In this document: positions 24,631-31,937 of the stretch, one piece after another
Layout: each line of letters begins with the position of its first letter
Position numbering within the stretch: position 1 is the first letter of the stretch
Assembly (NCBI GenBank): GCA_949292215.1
Contig: CASEYW010000092.1
Location: 1 to 43,216, forward strand
DNA length: 43,216 nt
DNA from: an uncultured bacterium
GTDB taxonomy: Bacteria > Verrucomicrobiota > Lentisphaeria > Victivallales > UBA1829
Direction: 5' to 3'
Notes under the pieces: generated by a model
The model's input: only the letters and a program-made list of their open reading frames with translations
Database searches by the model: none
What the model was told of the DNA's origin: nothing
Translations under genes and position numbers: made by a program

Positions 24631-25899
24631 ATGGAAATCAGAAATGGAGAAATCTATCTCGGCGGGGTGTCCGTCGAGGATATTGCCAGCCGCTTCGGGA
24701 CTCCCACTTACGTTTACGATGAAGCAAAAATCCGTGCGAATTACCGCAGAGCTTATACGACGTTCAAGAAATACTATCCCGATTTTGAAATGTTCTATGC
24801 GGTCAAATGCTGCAACAATCCTGCGATCGTGAATATTCTCCGTCAGGAGGGCGCGGGAGCGGATTGTGCCAGTGTCAATGAAATTCTTCTGGCGAAGAAA
24901 GTCGGGCTTTCCGGAACAAAAGTCATGTTCAGCGGCAATTTTCTTTCCGACGACGATATCCGTCAGGGCTTGGAAAGCGGAGTGATCTTCAATCTTGATG
25001 ATATTTCCATTCTTCCGCGGCTCCTGAAGTTCGGGCGTCCGGAAATGCTCTCTTTCCGTGTGAATCCCGGCTACGGCAAAAGCAACGTCGGCGATTTCGT
25101 GACGAATGCAGGTCCCGGAGCGAAGTTCGGCATCCATCCGGATAAAGTGATCGACGCCTACCGCATGGCGAAGGAGGCGGGAATCAAACGCTTCGGCGCG
25201 CATATGATGACCGGGTCCTGTATTACCGATGCAGATTATTTCCCGTTTGTCACCGGACTTCTGATGGATATTATCGGCAGGGTTTCGAAAGAGCTCGGAA
25301 TTGATTTTGAATTTGTTGATCTCGGCGGCGGCCTCGGCATTCCGTACAAACCGAATGAGCCTGCTCTGGATCTTGACCGTGCCGCCCGCCTGACTGCGGA
25401 AATGTTCAGTCGGAAAGCTGCCGAATACGGTATGAAGGCGCCTCAGTTGAAACTGGAGCCCGCCCGTTATTTTGTCGGCAATGCCGGATGGCTTGTCGGA
25501 AGGGTGCATTCCATCAAGGAGTCGTATAAAAAGATTGTCGGAACGGACATTGGCATGAACACGCTGGCACGCCCTGCAATGTATGGTTCCTATCACCATA
25601 TTTATGTCAACAGAAAAGAAAATTGTCCGCGTGAAACTCTGGGACTTTGCGGGCAGCTCTGCGAAAATACAGACTTCTGGGTCAAGGAACGCGAATTGCC
25701 GGCAAACATTGCGGAGGGTGATCTGATTGTTGTTGAAAATGCGGGCGCCTACGGATTCGGCATGAGTTATCAGTACAATGGACGTCTCAGGCCCGCCGAG
25801 GTGCTGATTAATGACGGGGATGCCGAACTGATTCGAGACCGTGAAGTCTTTGAAGATATGGTCAGACACACCCACGTGCCGGAACGCCTTAACCAATAA
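24631..25899 (+). CDS. lysA: Diaminopimelate decarboxylase (LysA-type, PLP-dependent)
   Basis: The last lysine-biosynthesis enzyme decarboxylates meso-diaminopimelate to L-lysine. The 422-residue protein has the fold-III PLP pattern: the PLP-binding Lys in FYAVKCCNNP, the glycine-rich phosphate-binding loop DLGGGLG, and C-terminal active-site residues in GQLCENTDF and YGSYHHI. Some motifs differ from the commonest LysA forms: EPARYFVG instead of EPGR, and HMMTGSC instead of HIGSQ. A related decarboxylase acting on another diamino acid is therefore possible. The ATG at 24631 follows GGAG; an upstream start at 24589 would overlap the promoter. mreB starts 28 bp downstream. Confidence 0.82.
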   Translation: MEIRNGEIYLGGVSVEDIASRFGTPTYVYDEAKIRANYRRAYTTFKKYYPDFEMFYAVKCCNNPAIVNILRQEGAGADCASVNEILLAKKVGLSGTKVMFSGNFLSDDDIRQGLESGVIFNLDDISILPRLLKFGRPEMLSFRVNPGYGKSNVGDFVTNAGPGAKFGIHPDKVIDAYRMAKEAGIKRFGAHMMTGSCITDADYFPFVTGLLMDIIGRVSKELGIDFEFVDLGGGLGIPYKPNEPALDLDRAARLTAEMFSRKAAEYGMKAPQLKLEPARYFVGNAGWLVGRVHSIKESYKKIVGTDIGMNTLARPAMYGSYHHIYVNRKENCPRETLGLCGQLCENTDFWVKERELPANIAEGDLIVVENAGAYGFGMSYQYNGRLRPAEVLINDGDAELIRDREVFEDMVRHTHVPERLNQ

Positions 25900-25927
25900 C
25901 CACATACCATAACCGGAGAAAACAGCG

Positions 25928-26980
25928 ATGCTTCGTCAAAAACTGGCAAGATTTTTATCAAGCGATATTGGAATCGACCTTGGAACGGCAAACTGTCTTG
26001 TCTATCTCAAGGACAGGGGCATCGTTCTTTCGGAGCCTTCCGTAGTGGCGATCAGCAAGGAGACCCACGAGGTCCTTGCCGTAGGCGACGATGCAAAGAA
26101 AATGCTCGGCAGAACTCCGGAAAATATCTCAGCGCTCCGTCCCATGAAATATGGCGTCATTGCCGATTTTGAAACGACGGAGGCGATGCTGCGGCATTTT
26201 ATCCAGAAAGCGAAAACAAAGCTTCCCCCGCGCAGCCGCCTGGTTCGTCCGCGTGTGCTGATTGCGGTGCCTTCCGGTATCACCGAGGTGGAGACCCGTG
26301 CCGTCAAAGACAGCGCCGAACGTGCAGGGGCCGGTGATATTTTCCTGATCGAAGAACCGATGGCGTCTGCAATCGGAGTTGGACTTCCGGTATCTGAACC
26401 GACCGGCAGCATGATCGTCGACATCGGCGGCGGAACAACTGAAGTGGCGGTAATCTCCCTTGCCGGAATCGTGGAAGCAAAAAGTGTACGGGTCGGTGGC
26501 GATGTGATGGATGAAGCCATCGCCCAGCATCTGAAACGTGTTTACAATCTGATCATCGGTGCAAGAACGGCTGAGGAGATCAAAATCAAGATCGGCAGTG
26601 CTTATCCCAGTGACGATGACCGTGAGATTTTTCTGGAAGTCAAGGGTATCGACCTTGTCTCCCGGATGCCGAAAGCGATCAATGTTTCGTCGCATGAAAC
26701 ACGGTCAGCACTTCAGGAACCGGTCACGAGCATTGTGGAAGCGGTCAGAAGCACGCTGGAACGTTGTCCGCCGGAACTGGCTTCGGACCTCATTGACCGT
26801 GGTATTATGCTTGCCGGCGGAGGTTCCCTGCTTCGCGGACTGGACCGTTTGATTTCTGAAGAAACCGGACTGCCTGTATTTGTCGCGGAAGATCCGCTGA
26901 GAGCGGTCGCGAACGGCACCGGCATTGTCCTTCAGGAGATGGATAACATGGCAAGGGCTATGCCCCTCTCCAAAAAATAA
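25928..26980 (+). CDS. mreB: Rod shape-determining protein MreB
   Basis: This bacterial actin homologue polymerises under the membrane and guides lateral cell-wall synthesis. The 350-residue protein has the actin-fold signatures: phosphate-1 [11 protein letters not shown] near residue 16, phosphate-2 [13 protein letters not shown], the connecting region EEPMASAIG, and adenosine motif [14 protein letters not shown] short amphipathic N-terminus ([10 protein letters not shown]) can bind membrane. It starts 28 bp after lysA with CGGAG upstream, so it may be co-transcribed. No mreC or mreD follows; the next plus-strand gene is an unrelated repeat protein. Confidence 0.97.
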   Translation: MLRQKLARFLSSDIGIDLGTANCLVYLKDRGIVLSEPSVVAISKETHEVLAVGDDAKKMLGRTPENISALRPMKYGVIADFETTEAMLRHFIQKAKTKLPPRSRLVRPRVLIAVPSGITEVETRAVKDSAERAGAGDIFLIEEPMASAIGVGLPVSEPTGSMIVDIGGGTTEVAVISLAGIVEAKSVRVGGDVMDEAIAQHLKRVYNLIIGARTAEEIKIKIGSAYPSDDDREIFLEVKGIDLVSRMPKAINVSSHETRSALQEPVTSIVEAVRSTLERCPPELASDLIDRGIMLAGGGSLLRGLDRLISEETGLPVFVAEDPLRAVANGTGIVLQEMDNMARAMPLSKK

Positions 26981-27130
26981 AAAGGGATGGTGTTTTCTGT
27001 TCAGAACCGTTGGAGGAGCCGTTCCTGCGGGAGGTTTGTCGAAACGGATGAGACTTCCGGTAGAAAATGCTACTGCTGTGGCGCAAGGACTCCTTAACAA
27101 AGAGTTTACTGTAACGTCGGAGGGTGATAT

Positions 27131-27562
27131 ATGAAACATCTGTTCGTACTGCTGATCCTTTTCGGTACTGTCGCTCTTTTTGCACAGTCAACGACCTATT
27201 ATGGTAAAAACGGACACGTGACCGGGCGTGCAGTCACCAGGGGAAATACAACAACCTATTATAATTCCAGCGGGAAAAATACAGGAAGAGCCGTAACCAA
27301 CGGCGGCAGGACAACCTATTATGATGCAAGCGGACGGGTAACCGGACGTGCATCCTCCTCCGGAAATACGACCACTTACTACGGACCGACTGGAAAAGTC
27401 GTTGGCCGCGAAATCCGGAACGGAAGCAGGAAAACCTATTATGGAAGAACGGGGAATGTGACGGGGCGGTCTGTTTCCAATTCCGGCGGAACGACCTCTT
27501 ATTACGGCTCGACCGGAAGCGTAACGGGGCGGTCCGTTACCACAGGAAAACCTTCCCGTTGA
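27131..27562 (+). CDS. Secreted protein of six 20-residue Tyr/Gly repeats
   Basis: I do not recognise a named family. The 143-residue protein has a signal peptide (residues 1-19, ending ALFAQ) and then six nearly contiguous repeats of about 20 residues. The consensus is TTYYGxxGxVTGRxxxxG; the lead threonine is Lys in repeat 5 and Ser follows it in repeat 6. The pattern resembles short YD-type or cell-surface beta-hairpin repeats. It is Arg-, Gly- and Tyr-rich and free of Cys. GGAGG lies 9-13 bases before the ATG. It follows mreB by 150 bp and may be separately expressed. A structural surface role is only a guess. Confidence 0.8.
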   Translation: MKHLFVLLILFGTVALFAQSTTYYGKNGHVTGRAVTRGNTTTYYNSSGKNTGRAVTNGGRTTYYDASGRVTGRASSSGNTTTYYGPTGKVVGREIRNGSRKTYYGRTGNVTGRSVSNSGGTTSYYGSTGSVTGRSVTTGKPSR

Positions 27563-27567
27563 GATAA

Positions 27568-27589
27568 TCCGGTTGTTTCCGGAGTTTTA
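27568..27589 (+). terminator. Weak terminator after the repeat protein
   Basis: TCCGG (27568-27572) pairs with CCGGA (27579-27583) around a six-base loop, followed by GTTTTAT. The stem is short. It lies between the convergent repeat-protein and tannase genes. Confidence 0.4.
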
Positions 27590-27636
27590 TGTTCCTGCTT
27601 CTTCCGGATGCTTTCAGCAAAGCCGCAGAGAATGAT

Positions 27637-29145
27637 TCAATCCTCTGGAACAGGAAGAAAACGTTCTGCAACACGATTTACGCCTCCGCGGATGCCCTCC
27701 ACCTTTTTCATCCGGTCTTCTTTTTTATCAAAAACTGCTTTTTCCGGATATGGATAAATCGGGATTTCAAAGATCAGGCGATCCTCTTCGTAGCGTCTAC
27801 CCGTCAGCGGGCCTGGTGGGATTCCTTTTTCTCTCCATTGAACCAGAAGATTCAAAAGATTCGGCAGATTGTTTACTCCCGGGCCGGGACCGTGACTCAT
27901 ACCCGGGATCATATAAAAGCGGCAGAAGCTGCGGGTCAAATCCAGCGATCCTAACGTGTGAATCACTCGTTCATAATAATCCAATGTTGCATGATAGGGA
28001 ACACAGGAATCTGCTGTGCCGGAAACGATAATCAGTTTTCCTCCATGTTTTTCAAAAGGCCGCAAGTCCGGGTTTTCCGCATTCAAATAGGGACCGAGTT
28101 CAGCTGTATAGGTATCCAGGTCTTCTGCAAAATTGATGGTTTCCAGTTTGCGTTCTTTTCCGAAAACCCATTGAAACAGATAAAGATTCCCGCAGGCGAT
28201 ACCAAATGTGCTGCCGAACGGCAGGCCGTTGAAAACACGTTCTCCGGTAACTGCGTGAACTGGACCGTTGAAGAGCTTGCGGAGAGCTTCCGCATGTTGT
28301 TGGGTCAGCGTTGGATCTTTTTTCAGTGCCAGGGTAATTACCGCTTCAATGTCCTTTTGAGTACAGCGGGGATCGGATATCAGTCTGCCAGCCGTTTGCG
28401 GGCCCTCTCTTTCCGCCATGTATTCGTTTCCTGCCGCGATTACGTTTGCTTCCTGCTCTGCTGAAAAAGGACATTCGCGGAGAATCTGGTAATTCCAGAG
28501 AAAGTAGGCATGCAGGGGTGTGCGGCAATGTGCCGGAATTTGAGCGAGAATTCCATCGTAATCTTCCGGATAACGCTGTGATTCCTGCATGGCCTGCTGT
28601 CCGCCGGTCGAGCCTCCGCTGAAATAAGAAAAATCCGGATTTCTGCCATAATAGGCGTGAATGATCCGCTTTGCTTCCAAGGTCATCAGATGGGTTGCTC
28701 GATAGCCGAAATCCTTCCACACGTCTTTCTTTCCGATTCCGGAATCGGAGTTCGGGCTTGTTCCCAGATCGGTTGAAGCCACGGCATATCCCTCTCGGAT
28801 TGGTCCGATGAAAATGCCGGAATTGATGTTTCCCGCAGCACCGCCATTCCCGAGTCCCAGAAATCGGCCATTCCATTTTTCCTTCATCGGAAGCCAGATT
28901 TCAACCTGGATATGGGAATCTTTTGCAGGACTCAAAATAAGTTTTACAACTGTTCGCGGAGGAAGATCGGTATATGTTTGACCGTCCCGGTTTATGAAAA
29001 CTGGATTGGAATCCGTTTCCGCCTGCTGAAGGTTTCCATTTTCAAATTTCAAGGTCTGGATTGCTGCGAGACCATCCTTTCCATCTGCAAGCAGAATGGT
29101 CGCTGTTGACAACGCTGCTGCGGCAGTTATCGACTTGTTTTTCAT
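27637..29145 (-). CDS. Tannase/feruloyl esterase family protein, variant active site
   Basis: This 502-residue protein is an exported alpha/beta-hydrolase of the tannase/feruloyl esterase family, which cleaves phenolic or gallate esters. A short signal-like N-terminus (residues 1-20) is followed by the hydrolase domain. Triad candidates are Ser179 in GGSTGGQQ, Asp379 in SGTADS and His418 in GMSHGPG. In characterised relatives the Ser and His are each next to a Cys (CS-D-HC) joined by a disulfide. Here both Cys are Gly (Gly178, Gly419), lost together. AAGG precedes the start and a consensus TATAAT lies 35 bp upstream on the minus strand. Confidence 0.82.
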   Translation of the reverse strand: MKNKSITAAAALSTATILLADGKDGLAAIQTLKFENGNLQQAETDSNPVFINRDGQTYTDLPPRTVVKLILSPAKDSHIQVEIWLPMKEKWNGRFLGLGNGGAAGNINSGIFIGPIREGYAVASTDLGTSPNSDSGIGKKDVWKDFGYRATHLMTLEAKRIIHAYYGRNPDFSYFSGGSTGGQQAMQESQRYPEDYDGILAQIPAHCRTPLHAYFLWNYQILRECPFSAEQEANVIAAGNEYMAEREGPQTAGRLISDPRCTQKDIEAVITLALKKDPTLTQQHAEALRKLFNGPVHAVTGERVFNGLPFGSTFGIACGNLYLFQWVFGKERKLETINFAEDLDTYTAELGPYLNAENPDLRPFEKHGGKLIIVSGTADSCVPYHATLDYYERVIHTLGSLDLTRSFCRFYMIPGMSHGPGPGVNNLPNLLNLLVQWREKGIPPGPLTGRRYEEDRLIFEIPIYPYPEKAVFDKKEDRMKKVEGIRGGVNRVAERFLPVPED

Positions 29146-29177
29146 AAAGAGTTGCCTTAAATCGTTTTAAGTTCCTG

Positions 29178-29183
29178 ATTATA
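29178..29183 (-). promoter_or_regulatory. Consensus -10 box for the tannase-family gene
   Basis: The minus strand reads TATAAT, a perfect sigma-70 -10 hexamer 32 bp before the ATG at 29145. No convincing -35 box lies 16-18 bp upstream, so an activator may be needed. Confidence 0.35.
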
Positions 29184-29713
29184 GTTCCCGATTGATTCGC
29201 ATAAAATCTTTGTCCAGCCGTTTTGCTTCCGCGCCCAGCTGGAATCCTGCCGTATACACAACGGCAGAATAAGAGTCCTTTTCAAATGAACTTTTCTGTT
29301 TATTCAGACAGTATCATCAATTATTGCAAGATCAAGTGGAACAATGGATAAATCGCCAGTATTTTTCTTTTTGCCTGAAGTTCCAACGGAGATCGAAAAC
29401 GCTGGACGGAAGAGGAAAAAGAAATCGACACTTGTATTTTCCTGCTTCCGGAGATAAAAAGAGAACCGCTTTCATAAGCGTGAACGGGCATGCGAGCGGG
29501 ACCTTTGTTGCCTCCAGGTTGAATTTCCTTCGGATTGGAAGATTGTTCCAGTTGAAGTTCTCTTCCCGGAGAAGCAGGGTTCCGGTGCGGGCGTGCTTCC
29601 CTTCGAATCGCCGGTTCCAGTCCTGGCCGCTCAGACAGACTGCGTGTTTTAAGCAGCTTTTCTGCCGGATCGCGTTCTCTCCCGCTTTAATTTTCAAATT
29701 CTGAACTTTTCTT

Positions 29714-29742
29714 TTGATTATCCTTCGATTCCGTGTTATATT
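29714..29742 (+). promoter_or_regulatory. Sigma-70-type promoter for the LysM lipoprotein operon
   Basis: TTGATT (29714-29719) and TATATT (29737-29742) are spaced by exactly 17 bp, about 36 bp before the start codon at 29779. Confidence 0.6.
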
Positions 29743-29778
29743 TCCCCATGTCAGAAAACTGAAACAGCAGGAGCAAAC

Positions 29779-30789
29779 ATGCAGATCAAAAAATTTTTGA
29801 CCGTTTTGCCGCTTCTCGCGTTCATGATGCTGTTTTCATCATGCGGAGACTATATCGGCAAGGAAAAGGAACATCCGTTTTTTGTGAAGGCGGGTGCGTG
29901 CAAGGCGTCCGGGAATTATAAGGAGGCAGCAGAATATTATGCGGAATTCCTCAATGTCTGTCCCCGGTCTCCCATTACTCATTATGAACTTGCTTCTCTT
30001 TACGGAGACAATCTCGACGATCCATTTAAAGCGATTTACCATTATCAGCGTTATCTGGAACTGGCCAGAAATTCGCCTGATGCGGAGAATGTTTCCAAAT
30101 TCATTGAAATCTCCAAGCGCAAGGCGTTTGACTCTCTCTCCAAACAGTTCGAATCTGCTGAAACCGCAAAGGCATACGCAGAGGTCGCAAAAGTCAAAAA
30201 ACTGCTTGATCAGTATGTTGCGTATGGTGCGAAACTGCGCGAACAGAACACGCTTCTCCGGAAGCAGAACAGCGAGATGCGCACCCGGATCGAAAAGTTC
30301 AGCCGCGACAGTTCCGAATTCCGCAAAACAGTCCAGAACCTGAAGAAACAGATGGAGCAACCCGATCCGGTGGAACCCGGGCAGACCTCAGGGGCCGCTC
30401 CTCTTCTTCCTCCCGGAGGGCAGAAATCCGATCCGGCGGAAAACGCCGATTCCTGGGAAAATGCGAAGGTCGCCGCTTCCAGTTCCTCCTCCACTGCTGC
30501 GGGAGATGGTAAAACAAAACCTGTTTCACAAGCGGAAAATGCAAAAACGGCAATCGCCACCGGCGGAGTTGCGACAGTCGCGGGAGCCGTTACAGTTCCA
30601 TCCGCACAGAAGACCCATAAGGTTGTCAAAGGCGATACCCTTTATAATCTTGCGAAAAAATACTACGGTTCCTCCCGCTATTACCGCCTGATCTGGGATG
30701 CCAACAAGGCACAGCTTGGAGAAAAAGGTCTGCTGCGTATCGGGCAGGAGCTAGTGCTTCCTCCGCTTCCGGGAGGGAAACAGCAATGA
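29779..30789 (+). CDS. LysM-domain lipoprotein with TPR and coiled coil
   Basis: This is a predicted lipoprotein that binds peptidoglycan. The 336-residue protein has a lipobox (FSSC, Cys22). TPR-like helices follow (about 35-115, with SGNYKEAAEYYAEFL). A coiled coil (about 125-195), a Ser/Ala/Gly-rich linker (about 195-280) and a C-terminal LysM domain (about 281-331, KVVKGDTLYNLAKKYYGSS) complete it. The order lipid anchor-TPR-coiled coil-LysM suggests a bridge between outer membrane and wall. AGGAG precedes the start. The stop overlaps the next gene by ATGA. Confidence 0.85.
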   Translation: MQIKKFLTVLPLLAFMMLFSSCGDYIGKEKEHPFFVKAGACKASGNYKEAAEYYAEFLNVCPRSPITHYELASLYGDNLDDPFKAIYHYQRYLELARNSPDAENVSKFIEISKRKAFDSLSKQFESAETAKAYAEVAKVKKLLDQYVAYGAKLREQNTLLRKQNSEMRTRIEKFSRDSSEFRKTVQNLKKQMEQPDPVEPGQTSGAAPLLPPGGQKSDPAENADSWENAKVAASSSSSTAAGDGKTKPVSQAENAKTAIATGGVATVAGAVTVPSAQKTHKVVKGDTLYNLAKKYYGSSRYYRLIWDANKAQLGEKGLLRIGQELVLPPLPGGKQQ

Positions 30790-31352
30790 GATTTCTGCTT
30801 CTGTTTGCTTTGACGGCAGCCATGCTTGTGGTTTCCGGCTGTTTCGGCGTGAATCTGCCGAAGCAGGAGGTTCGGCAGACCGTTGCCTATGATCTTCTTC
30901 CGCTTCCGGCAGAAGAGGGGAAATTTGAATATGAGCTTGAAATTGTGCCGTTCCATTCCGATGCTCCGGCAAAGTACAAGATGCTCCATCGGAATGGGAC
31001 CCGTCTGAGTGTTGATGAATACAGCAAGTGGAGCCAGACTCCGGGAGCAATGATGACCCGTCTGTTCCGTTCTGCCTTCAATCCGTCGAAAATGACGGGC
31101 CACAGCTATCGTCTTTTCGCTACAATTCTTCGTTTTGAAGCAAATGACGAGACTTTGACGGCGGATTTGACGGTTAAATATGTCCTGACTTCTCAACGCT
31201 CGGCTGCTCCGCTTTTTATTCGGACGCTGGCAAGTTCGGAAAAAATGAAGGAAAATTCTCCCGAAGCATTTGCCGGAGCAATGTCTCAGGCGGCTTTGCT
31301 TCAGATCCGGGAGATCAAGAAACTGATTCGGGAGGCGACAGAACGAAAATGA
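30786..31352 (+). CDS. PqiC-like ABC-type transport auxiliary lipoprotein
   Basis: This 188-residue lipoprotein has a lipobox VSGC (Cys19). The mature part carries the ABC_trans_aux (PqiC/DUF330) pattern: a first strand VAYDLLPLP, then KYKMLHRNGTRLSVDEYSKWSQTPGAMMTRLF, which corresponds to the RxxxxxLxxxxxxxWxxPL region of PqiC-type outer-membrane lipoproteins of MCE lipid-transport systems. No MCE protein or permease gene is nearby. It is coupled to the LysM lipoprotein and to hpt by ATGA overlaps. The family assignment is by pattern and not certain. Confidence 0.6.
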   Translation: MRFLLLFALTAAMLVVSGCFGVNLPKQEVRQTVAYDLLPLPAEEGKFEYELEIVPFHSDAPAKYKMLHRNGTRLSVDEYSKWSQTPGAMMTRLFRSAFNPSKMTGHSYRLFATILRFEANDETLTADLTVKYVLTSQRSAAPLFIRTLASSEKMKENSPEAFAGAMSQAALLQIREIKKLIREATERK

Positions 31353-31864
31353 GTCAGGGATACTCCATTTTGATCGATGAAAACACCATTCGCTCCAAAG
31401 TTGCGGAACTGGCGGAGCAGATCAATCGCGACTACAGGGACCGGGAGGTGATTCTCGTTGCAATTGCGAACGGGGCGGTCGTGTTTGCGTCTGATCTGCT
31501 CAGGCATCTCGATCTGACGGTCTGGTTTGATACCGTCAAAGCATCCTCTTATCGCGGAACGGTCAGCGGCGACCTCGCCTTGAAAAATACATTTAATCTG
31601 GATCTTGCCGGGCGGCATGTCATTCTGCTGGACGATATACTGGATACCTCGAAAACGCTCATGAAAATCCGGGAACACATCCTTTCGTTCTCTCCGGCAT
31701 CTCTCCGGACCTGTGTCCTGCTGGATAAGCCAACCGGACGGAGCAACGGTTTTCAGGCTGATTACTGCGGATTCATCATCCCCGACCGTTTTGTGTTCGG
31801 TTACGGTCTGGACGACGACCGGGGACTTGGCAGGCACCTGCCTTTCATTGCCGCAAAAGATTGA
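31349..31864 (+). CDS. hpt: Hypoxanthine phosphoribosyltransferase
   Basis: This cytosolic salvage enzyme makes IMP or GMP from hypoxanthine or guanine and PRPP. The 171-residue protein has the PRPP-binding loop VILLDDILDTSKTL, the N-terminal VAIANGAVVFASDLLRHL loop, and the late FVFGYGLD pattern of type-I phosphoribosyltransferases in the Hpt/HprT group. The length is normal for bacterial Hpt. It starts inside the end of the PqiC-like gene (ATGA), so salvage is transcriptionally tied to two envelope lipoproteins. Confidence 0.93.
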   Translation: MSQGYSILIDENTIRSKVAELAEQINRDYRDREVILVAIANGAVVFASDLLRHLDLTVWFDTVKASSYRGTVSGDLALKNTFNLDLAGRHVILLDDILDTSKTLMKIREHILSFSPASLRTCVLLDKPTGRSNGFQADYCGFIIPDRFVFGYGLDDDRGLGRHLPFIAAKD

Positions 31865-31891
31865 AACAGTCCGGAGTTTTCCTTTCTCATT

Positions 31892-31920
31892 CCCCATCCG
31901 CCTGGATGAAGCGGACGGGG
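31892..31920. terminator. Hairpin between convergent hpt and GH2 genes
   Basis: CCCCATCCGC (31892-31901) pairs with GCGGACGGGG (31911-31920) over ten positions with one A-C mismatch. No strong T-run follows on either strand, so intrinsic termination is unproven, but it sits in the 73-bp convergent gap where a shared terminator is expected. Confidence 0.4.
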
Positions 31921-31937
31921 AAGAATGGCTTCCGGGG

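Larger units (their letters stand above)
29146..29778. other. Intergenic region, tannase / LysM lipoprotein
   Basis: This is a 633-bp gap between divergent genes. It holds a TATAAT -10 box for the tannase gene (plus 29178-29183) and a strong promoter for the LysM lipoprotein, a perfect 7-bp hairpin CTGCCGT/ACGGCAG (29247-29267), and coding-like but broken stretches on the minus strand. One stretch reads SAVVYTAGFQLGAEAKRL and ends in a stop at 29179-29181, without a start codon. Another open frame at 29332-29697 resembles nothing I know. A decayed gene is possible; no intact gene is supported. Confidence 0.4.

Noticed and set aside
27131..27562. A CRISPR or direct-repeat array suggested by the repeated units
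   Set aside because: The repetition is at protein level (20-residue period) with varied codons, in an open frame with signal peptide, so it is a repeat protein and not a CRISPR array.
29324..29704. A 126-codon plus-strand open frame in the tannase/LysM gap
   Set aside because: It is Arg/Ser/Phe-rich with no recognisable pattern, no ribosome-binding site, and runs opposite a comparable minus-strand frame; both look like chance frames.
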